From assembly GCF_000423005.1 (NCBI RefSeq), contig NZ_AUHD01000006.1:124001-188000 (forward strand): a DNA stretch of 64,000 nt, given 5' to 3'. Numbering within the stretch: the first letter of the stretch is position 1; every line of letters begins with the position of its first letter. Under the pieces are notes generated by a model. That model worked only from the letters and a program-made list of their open reading frames with translations, made no database searches and had not been told where the DNA came from. The translations under genes were made by a program, and so were the position numbers. Origin of the DNA: Gelidibacter mesophilus DSM 14095 (lineage in GTDB: Bacteria > Bacteroidota > Bacteroidia > Flavobacteriales > Flavobacteriaceae). This document shows, piece by piece, positions 1 through 6,718 of the stretch.

Positions 1-94
1 AGCCGATAACTACCATGCCGCTTAGTTTTAAAAATTGGCGACGTTTGTTAACACCTTCATTTACCTCTTGGGTTTTTAAAAGTTCGTTTTTCAT
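1..94 (-). CDS. N-terminus of a Tat-exported protein (partial)
   Basis: Reading the minus strand from the ATG at 94 gives 31 residues before the window edge. Residues 18-24 are RRQFLKL, followed by a hydrophobic run beginning SGMVVIG. This is a twin-arginine (Tat) signal of the RRxFLK type, which directs folded, usually cofactor-containing, proteins across the inner membrane. In Flavobacteriaceae such a leader is common on molybdenum, iron-sulfur and Gfo/Idh-type oxidoreductases, but the mature protein lies outside the window, so I do not assign a function. An AT-rich stretch follows upstream with no competing start. Confidence 0.6.
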   Translation of the reverse strand, partial: MKNELLKTQEVNEGVNKRRQFLKLSGMVVIG

Positions 95-626
95 CTGTAT
101 AAAATTTAAGTTAAATAAAATTATCCTTTGGATGTGTTTGGAAGTACTTACGTAAAAAAAGTGAAGAGGGTTTTAAAAAAAGTAAATTTTATTTAAAACT
201 GTCGTCCCGAGATAAGTAGTTGAAAATCAATAGCTCAATTTAAGCTGCGAAAATGGCTATCGTTATTCGGTATACTTTTATTGTTGGCTCATATCCACTT
301 GGTAGTTTAGAGCTAATCCATACGGATGACCTTAAAAGTTAAAATAAAAAACACGATGATTGTAGCCTTTTTTTATGCAATTATTAATAGTTGGGGATCG
401 TGAGTGTAACCAAAGGCAACTTTCAGATCGCCACTTTTTGTTTGTGACGCACAAAATGGATTTTCTTTGCAATGATTAACGCGAATTTGCTTTTTTTTTT
501 GAAAATTTGGAGGAGACCCATAGTAGAACTATCTTTTGATGAACCCCTTGGAAGCCAACGATTTTTTAAGAAGGTTAAAATAATGTTATAACATATGCTC
601 TCTTCAGAATTTCACATCAAGAACTA
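95..626. other. Non-coding or decayed stretch
   Basis: No reading frame of useful length or recognisable product is visible on either strand. The longest start-to-stop frame I noticed is about 29 codons from the ATG at 253 and resembles nothing I know. Poly-A/T runs are frequent. The stretch sits between a Tat-leader gene and a helicase relic and is probably further eroded coding DNA. Confidence 0.4.
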
Positions 627-905
627 TCAAATAGAAAGCTTAGCAGCATCTTTCCATAAATAATGAGGCATTGGCTCTTGAAGCGCCCAATTTATATTCA
701 TGGGTTTTGCGCCATTATAATCTTTGAGATTTCCTTCTAAAATTTAGTTATCATATTAGTGATTAGGAGATTTCTCTTCAGTACCTAATGATTTATAAAT
801 GATCAGGTTACATTAGATGTGATTGAGATGAATTTCAGGAAGCGTGGCATGGGGTAATCTCCACATAAAAGTTGTTTTTTTATCTGACTTATTAACATGG
901 TAATC
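627..905 (-). pseudogene. Relic of the 3' end of a DUF3427-type helicase gene
   Basis: On the minus strand, 743 down to 627 reads through to a TGA. It encodes a tail matching the last residues of the intact helicase at 3091-6231: by eye 31 of 36 residues are identical, including EPMPHYLWKDAAKL. Upstream of codon 743 the frame is broken by stops and small indels. Nucleotide similarity can still be followed to about 905, with segments corresponding to the helicase stretches around YINH and MYDDY. This is a degraded second copy of the gene's 3' end, in the same orientation and about 2.3 kb from the intact copy. The boundary near 905 is approximate. The 743-627 core is secure; the rest is less so. 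Confidence 0.8.
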
Positions 906-1111
906 TTGTCAAAAAGTGATGTTGTCAGACTAATACTTATAGGATTTACCACCATTCGAATTAATCAGAAACCGTTCTGCGCACTTTTTTTTAAAATTAA
1001 AATATAGACTTGATAAACCTTGAATAGCTACAATTAACTTCTTCACACAAAACACTTCCTAAAAAAAGTCTTCAAGCCCCTCCTTTGTAATTTATCAAGC
1101 CAAAAGTTCGA

Positions 1112-2320
1112 TTAGGTAGTGCTCCCCCGCTCTAGGGTCTTAATCTTTCGGGTGCCCCAATAGAGTATGATTACAGAAACACTAGCGCATAAAAACATAA
1201 TTCCTGTCATGGGCAACGGTGTTTCGTTACTAAGCGTAGAGACCAACGCCGTAATAATAGCACCTATTCCTAACTGTAGCGCGCCCATAAGCGCCGAAGC
1301 CGTGCCTGCACTCTTTTCAAAGGGCGCCAGCGACAGGGCTGAAGTGTTTGGGAAGGCAAAACCTTGGGTACTCAAAAAGAGAAACACCAAAACGATCATG
1401 GAATACATTTCAACAAGCTGAAATACAGTGCCTAAAAATAACAGTGCCCCCGCCACGACTTGGCATAACAGGGTGACTTTTACAATTTGTTGACTTGTGT
1501 ATTTTTTTAGCATATACGTATTGACCTGGCTGGCGGTTACCAAACCCATGGCAATAATCCCAAAAATCCATCCGTATTGTTTTTCGGAAACTCCGTAAAG
1601 TTCCATAAATACGTGAGGCGAACCCGCGATATAGGCATATAGACCACTGGCGGCAAAAGATCCCGTAAGCGTGTAGGTGTAAAATTGAGGGGTTTTAAAT
1701 ACGTTCCAAAACTTGGTAATGATCGGTTTTGGTTTTAAAGACATCGTTGTATCTGGCGGTGCTCCTAAAGGAAGCCAGAAATAAACGAGAAGAATATTAA
1801 GTGCCACGAGCACCGCCAAAATTATAAAAATGGAAGGCCAGCCCCAACGGGCTGTAGCGAAACCACCCAAAGTAGGGGCAATAATTGGCGAAACAGCAAT
1901 CACCAACATTAGCAGACTGAATATTTTTGCGGTTTCAGATACCGGAAAGAGGTCGCGGACCAAAGCTCGGGCAGCCACCATCCCGGCGCATCCCCCCAAG
2001 GCTTGTATAAATCGGGCGAGAATCAGCGAGTCTACTGTAGTCACATAAACAATATAAACTGATGCAAGAAAATAGATAAACAACCCAACCAAGAGCGGGG
2101 TTCGTCTCCCAAACCTATCCAGCAAGGGTCCATAGATCATCTGTCCAAGGCTTACCCCAACAAAATAACTGGATAAAGAAAGTGCCACGCGTCCCGTAGT
2201 GGAGTTTAGATCGCGCGCTATTTCGGGGAATCCTGGTAAGTAGAGGTCAATCGAAAATGGTCCAAGGGCAGAGAGCAGTCCTAAAATGAGAATGATCAGA
2301 TTTCGTTTTTTCTTTTGCAT
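1112..2320 (-). CDS. Bcr/CflA-type multidrug efflux MFS transporter
   Basis: The 402-residue protein is a 12-helix major facilitator of the drug:H+ antiporter type, an inner-membrane pump expected to export small toxic molecules in exchange for protons. After a basic N-terminus comes helix 1 with LGPFSIDLYLPGFP, typical of the Bcr/CflA group. The loop between helices 2 and 3 holds MFS motif A (GPLLDRFGRR, about residues 64-73). The helix 4 region has RFIQALGG, also characteristic. I chose the ATG at 2320. A TTG start at 2341 is possible by frame but falls inside a -7 promoter box, so it is unlikely. The gene stands alone, downstream (on the minus strand) of a repeat-rich spacer. The substrate cannot be inferred. 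Confidence 0.88.
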   Translation of the reverse strand: MQKKKRNLIILILGLLSALGPFSIDLYLPGFPEIARDLNSTTGRVALSLSSYFVGVSLGQMIYGPLLDRFGRRTPLLVGLFIYFLASVYIVYVTTVDSLILARFIQALGGCAGMVAARALVRDLFPVSETAKIFSLLMLVIAVSPIIAPTLGGFATARWGWPSIFIILAVLVALNILLVYFWLPLGAPPDTTMSLKPKPIITKFWNVFKTPQFYTYTLTGSFAASGLYAYIAGSPHVFMELYGVSEKQYGWIFGIIAMGLVTASQVNTYMLKKYTSQQIVKVTLLCQVVAGALLFLGTVFQLVEMYSMIVLVFLFLSTQGFAFPNTSALSLAPFEKSAGTASALMGALQLGIGAIITALVSTLSNETPLPMTGIMFLCASVSVIILYWGTRKIKTLERGSTT

Positions 2321-2338
2321 TTTGGTAATAACAGTTTG

Positions 2339-2346
2339 CAAAATTA
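2339..2346 (-). promoter_or_regulatory. -7 box of the efflux pump promoter
   Basis: Minus-strand TAATTTTG matches the Bacteroidota -7 consensus TAnnTTTG, 18 nt before the chosen ATG at 2320. No clear TTTG was seen at the -33 position, so this is a partial match. It argues against translation from the upstream TTG. Confidence 0.45.
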
Positions 2347-2563
2347 CGAAAGACGGAGTTGTTATAGGCCTGTATTAATAGATGATTTAGCTTAATCCAT
2401 ATGTTCTACGGAAACGCAGTTCAGAACATAGATGATACCTAATTTTGAAACGGGTACTACACAGTATCTAAAAGAGAATAACAAAGGTCAGAATGCGAGC
2501 GCTTTCAGTGCAACTTAGTGATGCGGTATTACGATTCTAATTTGTAAAAGTAAAATTCAACTC

Positions 2564-2696
2564 ATAATTCCTAACGCAGAAGTTAGTTTTGCAATGTTTT
2601 TAGGAGTTTTTGTGCGTTTCCCTTTGGGTCGGGCTTTTCGTTGCAATCTTTTTTCTCGTGCCTCAAAAAAAGGATTTTCACTATAATCCCTAACGC
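2564..2696. repeat. Intergenic repeat element with GCGTT/AACGC ends
   Basis: A unit at 2614-2696 begins GCGTTTCCC and ends CCCTAACGC, so its ends are short inverted repeats (GCGTT/AACGC). Just to its left a second right-end copy is present: ATAATTCCTAACGCAGA at 2564-2580 matches ATAATCCCTAACGCGGA at 2683-2699 with two mismatches. This suggests two tandem, partly deleted units. The wording GGGTCGGGCTTTTCG resembles, from memory, an intergenic sequence that recurs in flavobacterial genomes; I cannot confirm that here. No protein is encoded. Confidence 0.5.
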
Positions 2697-2763
2697 GGAT
2701 TTTGCATCATTACAAACAAGTGAACTGGTTTTTATAGTATCTTTCTATAAAATTTTACGCCTT

Positions 2764-3012
2764 ATGAATACATTTAAAGCCATTCATAAAGAATATTTGA
2801 GACCGTCAAGAACCATTGAGACAGTTCTCGTATCGAATCAAAAATTAAGTCAAGTGTTCTTTGTTTATAATTATGAAGGGAACTATTTTAGAGTTTTTAA
2901 GAACCATTTGGATTTGATCCTGTTCTTTCAGGATAAGGTGGAAAGTGATTTTGAGTTTGGGACGGAAGAGGCATTGGATTATTATTTAGAAAATTTAAAT
3001 ATAACGAACTGA
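2764..3012 (+). CDS. Small hypothetical protein, 82 aa
   Basis: The ATG at 2764 opens an 82-residue frame rich in aromatic and acidic residues (FFVYNYEGNYFRVF, then FEFGTEEALDYYLENL). There is no signal peptide or membrane helix, so it is probably a small cytoplasmic protein. The frame stays open upstream to 2641, but that part is made of the intergenic repeat at 2614-2696, so the later start is preferred. A TATCTTTC element about 20 nt before the ATG resembles a -7 box. I recognise no family. It lies tail-to-tail with the helicase gene. Confidence 0.5.
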   Translation: MNTFKAIHKEYLRPSRTIETVLVSNQKLSQVFFVYNYEGNYFRVFKNHLDLILFFQDKVESDFEFGTEEALDYYLENLNITN

Positions 3013-3090
3013 ATTGATGATTGAAACTCTTCATTTTAGTTGTTAAATAATCTTTGGTCTGGTTTTAAGTTTTGTTTTTTTATAAGTCCA

Positions 3091-6000
3091 TTATCCAACT
3101 GAAAGTTTGGCCGCGTCTTTCCATAAATAATGCGGCATTGGTTCTTGAAGTTCCCAATTTATGCTCATGGGTTTTGCGCCTTTATAATCTTTTAGCTCTC
3201 CTTCCCCAATAAATATATAGCCCATACTATTGCCAAATTCATCCTTTGCTTTTTCTCTTACAAAAAGAAGAATTCGTTTTTCTGTCGATTTATGATTTAT
3301 ATAAGATAATCCCTTGCCTTTATCTGGTCTTGCAGAGTTTTGAGTCTGCCAATGAAATAATAATTCGTTTACGGCGTAATCATCATACATAGTTGTTGGC
3401 GAAAAATTTTCTTCAGATTTGATAAGGTTGATGAATAGGATTTCTGTGTTCAATTCCTTGTTTTCAGCTGTGCCCTCTCTGTTGGAAGACTTGTTTTCGA
3501 AAGTGCTGAATTTAAAAGCAGCTAGAATTTGATCCCTTGTATAACGACTATGGAGTTTTAATGGTTGCTGGTAAGGAAGGTCTATTTTTATTTCTTTGAA
3601 GTCTATTTTTTCAATTAACAATTCTAATACTTCTTTTATTTCTTCCACTAAAACTTTATTGGCTCCAATCTTTTTTATGCTTGATTCTAATGAATTGAAA
3701 CCACCTTCACTTTGCCAAACATCGTAATGTATCATTAAAAGCATTGTTTTTTCAATTTCATTAAATTCAGAAATATCTATATTGAAGTCTTGTTGAACAA
3801 GTTTTAAAATGAAGGTGAAATAACTTAATGAATTTGTAGAAAGCCATTTTTTAGAAATAGTTGAAACAATTTCTTTTTCATTTTCAGAATCGAAATCATC
3901 CAATTTACCAGCAATATGACATAGACGTTTCCAACTACCTCTTTTATAAATCGCTTGTAAAGGAATATTGTAAAACTTACTAAAATTTCCTATCGTTAAC
4001 GGTAAATGTGTGTCGTGTTGAAATTGCTGAATTCTTTGAATAATCTTTCGCCTATTCAATATGGTAGCTGATGTTATATTTTTTAGAATGGTATCCTTTG
4101 CTTTTCTCTCTAGTATTATGGAGCATCCTAAGGGTAAATGTGGGAAATTGTCCTCAACTTCTTTGGCAACTGTAGTATTTGTTTTACCGATTAAGGCTCT
4201 GAACTTACTTTCAAAATTATATTCAGAATGGGAGTTCCCAACAAAATCTAAAACAGTTAATGAGTCTTTTTCTTCAAATAATCTAAGTCCTCTTCCAAGT
4301 TGTTGTAAAAATATGGTTAAACTCTCTGTTGGTCTTAAAAAAAGCAATGTGTCAATTTGCGGAATATCGATGCCTTCATTAAATATATCAACAACAAATA
4401 GATAGTTGATTTCCTTTTTTTCTAGTCTTTGACGAATAGCAACTCGGTCATTACTATTATTGCTTGTTAAATAATCTGCTTTTAATCCCCTTAAAGTGAA
4501 TTTTTCCGCCATGTATTTGGCATGGTCCATAGAAACGCAATATCCTAAAGCTCTAACATCATTGATGTCCTTAGTGTATTTGTCTAGAGCATCAATTATC
4601 TCCCTTACTCGTCTATCACTTTCTGTATAGATGTTGGTTAATTCGCTTGGTAAATATCTTCCTCTTACCCAACTAACATAAGATAAGTCTATGCTATCTG
4701 TAATTCCGAAATATTGAAAAGGACAAAGCAATTTTCTATTCATTGCTTCGGGTAATCTAATTTCAGCCGCAATTCTGTTATCAAAATCTTCTAAAATATC
4801 TCCGCCATCCATTCTTTCGGGTGTAGCTGTAAGGCCTAGAAGGACTTTAGGTTTAAAATAATTGATTATGGACCTGTAGCTGTTTGCAGTTTGATGGTGA
4901 CATTCATCTATAATTATATAATCATAATAATCAGGTGATAGATTGGTGTTTTCAAGTTGATTATTTAAAGACTGAACGGAAGCAAAAACGTATTCATAAT
5001 TATCAGGAATCATTCCATCTACCCATAATTCACCAATATTATTATTTCTTAAAACACCTTGGAAAGTGGATAGTGATTTTTGTAGAATCTCTTTTCTATG
5101 CGCTAAAAAAAGTAGTTTTGAAGATGTGTTTTCTTGCTTGAAACGTTTGTAGTCAAAGGCAGAAATAACTGTTTTTCCTGTTCCTGTCGCTGCGACAACC
5201 AAGTTTCTGTGTCTGTTGTGAACGGTTCTCTCTACATCTAACTTTTCTAATACTTCGTTCTGATATGGAAAGGGCTTAATGTCAAAAAACGCTGATGAAT
5301 TGTCATATGGTTTACTGAACTTGCTTTGTTTTAAAGCATCAATCAATTTCACTTGGTGAATGGAATCGTCAAATAATTCGAAGTCGTCACTTTCCCAATA
5401 CGCGTCAAATGTTTTTTGAAACTTACTTATAATATGACTGACTTCTTTGGTAGTCACTTTTAAATTCCATTCCAAACCATCCGTTAAAGCAGACCTAGAA
5501 AAGTTTGATGAACCGATATAAGCCGTATGAAACCCGGAATCCCTATAAAAAAGATATGCTTTGGCATGTAATCTTTCATTTCCTGTATTATAAGATATTT
5601 TAACTTCTGTGTTTTTTAGGCTAGCTAATAATTTTATTGCTTTATAGTCAGAAGCTCCCATATAAGTCGTAGTAATGACTTTCAATTTTCCACCACGTTC
5701 TGTGAATTCTCGCAACTCCTTTTCAAGGATTATTATTCCTTTGAATTTTATAAATGAAACTAGAAAATTTATTTCGTTAGATGATAGAATTTCCTTTTTG
5801 AGTTCACTTTCTAAAGATAAACCTGCATTTCCGCCTGTAAATAATTCACTTTGAGTTAGTCTTGTATAGGGTGTGATTTCTTTTAAATGTAGCTCGAGAT
5901 TAGAAAAATAGGCATCGGTTTTGGAAAACACCGCCTTTAGAATTTCTCCTTCAATATTGACTATATCATCTAGAAATTCTTGTCTGTTTAGCTCGTCTTT

Positions 6001-6231
6001 TAGAAATCGAATAATTTTATTAGCAATTTCAATTTGAATCTCAACCTTGTTTTCCCCTTTAACAAGTTGAAAAGCATGGTTCAGAGTTCTTGATAAATGG
6101 TTGGAAAGAATTTGAGAAGCTTCTTCTTTGTCAATTACGCTTTTCTTTAAAAAGAATTTGTCTTTATCAATCTCGTTTAATTTATTAGACACCAGTTGTG
6201 TGACTAGTTCTTCATAGATACCTTGATTCAT
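3091..6231 (-). CDS. PLD-nuclease/DEAD-DEAH helicase with DUF3427 C-terminus
   Basis: This 1046-residue protein combines a phospholipase-D-like nuclease domain with a superfamily 2 helicase. The first part (about 130-290) holds one HKD-type signature: HAKAYLF at 222-228 and IGSSNFS at 239-245. A single signature per chain implies the active site forms in a dimer. The helicase core follows: Walker A ATGTGKT (348-354), DECHH (442-446), TATPER (468-473) and the arginine-finger motif QQLGRGLR. The remaining roughly 350 residues correspond to the DUF3427 region. Family members are ATP-driven DNA or RNA translocases of unknown physiological role. The ATG overlaps the stop of the NUDIX gene (ATGA), so the two are translationally coupled. 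A relic of the same 3' end lies at 627-905. A repair or defence role is inference. Confidence 0.85.
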   Translation of the reverse strand: MNQGIYEELVTQLVSNKLNEIDKDKFFLKKSVIDKEEASQILSNHLSRTLNHAFQLVKGENKVEIQIEIANKIIRFLKDELNRQEFLDDIVNIEGEILKAVFSKTDAYFSNLELHLKEITPYTRLTQSELFTGGNAGLSLESELKKEILSSNEINFLVSFIKFKGIIILEKELREFTERGGKLKVITTTYMGASDYKAIKLLASLKNTEVKISYNTGNERLHAKAYLFYRDSGFHTAYIGSSNFSRSALTDGLEWNLKVTTKEVSHIISKFQKTFDAYWESDDFELFDDSIHQVKLIDALKQSKFSKPYDNSSAFFDIKPFPYQNEVLEKLDVERTVHNRHRNLVVAATGTGKTVISAFDYKRFKQENTSSKLLFLAHRKEILQKSLSTFQGVLRNNNIGELWVDGMIPDNYEYVFASVQSLNNQLENTNLSPDYYDYIIIDECHHQTANSYRSIINYFKPKVLLGLTATPERMDGGDILEDFDNRIAAEIRLPEAMNRKLLCPFQYFGITDSIDLSYVSWVRGRYLPSELTNIYTESDRRVREIIDALDKYTKDINDVRALGYCVSMDHAKYMAEKFTLRGLKADYLTSNNSNDRVAIRQRLEKKEINYLFVVDIFNEGIDIPQIDTLLFLRPTESLTIFLQQLGRGLRLFEEKDSLTVLDFVGNSHSEYNFESKFRALIGKTNTTVAKEVEDNFPHLPLGCSIILERKAKDTILKNITSATILNRRKIIQRIQQFQHDTHLPLTIGNFSKFYNIPLQAIYKRGSWKRLCHIAGKLDDFDSENEKEIVSTISKKWLSTNSLSYFTFILKLVQQDFNIDISEFNEIEKTMLLMIHYDVWQSEGGFNSLESSIKKIGANKVLVEEIKEVLELLIEKIDFKEIKIDLPYQQPLKLHSRYTRDQILAAFKFSTFENKSSNREGTAENKELNTEILFINLIKSEENFSPTTMYDDYAVNELLFHWQTQNSARPDKGKGLSYINHKSTEKRILLFVREKAKDEFGNSMGYIFIGEGELKDYKGAKPMSINWELQEPMPHYLWKDAAKLSVG

Positions 6232-6614
6232 AATTCTATAAATTCTTTTACTATTGGAATATCAGCTTCAGCCCAGTCTAATTTATGCAATTCTTTTTTG
6301 CTTAAAAAAACATGATTGGCATGTTCCTTTAATTTTAATTCTCCGGAAACATACTGAGCAACAAAAGGAATCAACTCAATTTTAAAATCAGGATAGGCAT
6401 GAGTTACCGGAGTAAGGCGTTCTTTGACCTCAATGTGAATGTTTAACTCTTCTAGAACTTCACGTTTTATACAAGCCACTTCACTTTCGCCTGGTTCAAT
6501 CTTGCCACCAGCAAATTCCCATTTCAAAGGAAGTTTCATCTGTGCGCTTCGCTGAACGGCAAGGATTTTATCGCCAAATTGAATGAGCGCACAAGTCACC
6601 TGAATAGTTTTCAA
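6228..6614 (-). CDS. NUDIX hydrolase, MutT-like (8-oxo-dGTP diphosphatase family)
   Basis: This 128-residue protein has a complete Nudix box, GGKIEPGESEVACIKREVLE-EL (about residues 36-57). The REVLEEL part supplies the metal-binding glutamates. MutT-type enzymes hydrolyse oxidised nucleoside triphosphates to monophosphates and so limit mutation; other (d)NTP or nucleotide-sugar substrates are possible. The start is TTG at 6614: no in-frame ATG precedes the conserved first beta strand, and the family length fits. TAATTTTT upstream is a weak -7-like box. The gene is first in a two-gene operon with the PLD-helicase, whose ATG overlaps its TGA. The coupling suggests the nucleotide hydrolase and the helicase act in one process. 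Confidence 0.85.
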   Translation of the reverse strand: MKTIQVTCALIQFGDKILAVQRSAQMKLPLKWEFAGGKIEPGESEVACIKREVLEELNIHIEVKERLTPVTHAYPDFKIELIPFVAQYVSGELKLKEHANHVFLSKKELHKLDWAEADIPIVKEFIEL

Positions 6615-6677
6615 TACACTGTTATATTTAAAAATTACGCCATGTCTAATCTTAAAGAATTAAGTCTCTATGCTTTT

Positions 6678-6691
6678 CCGATAGCTATCGG
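6678..6691. repeat. 14-bp perfect palindrome CCGATAGCTATCGG
   Basis: CCGATAGCTATCGG is identical to its reverse complement. It sits between the polA stop and the NUDIX start, both on the minus strand, and is followed by GGACTAAAAG. It lacks a T-run directly after the stem, so it is not a clean terminator. Such GATAGCTATC palindromes are, from memory, frequent dispersed intergenic repeats in flavobacteria. Confidence 0.55.
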
Positions 6692-6718
6692 GACTAAAAG
6701 CGCAGCGGTCTTCATACT

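Noticed and set aside
2641-2763. N-terminal extension of the small gene at 2764
   Set aside because: These codons are the intergenic repeat at 2614-2696 and its flank, not conserved protein.
4061-4405. 114-residue plus-strand frame inside the helicase gene
   Set aside because: The minus-strand helicase is continuous through it with conserved motifs, and the plus frame has no recognisable features.
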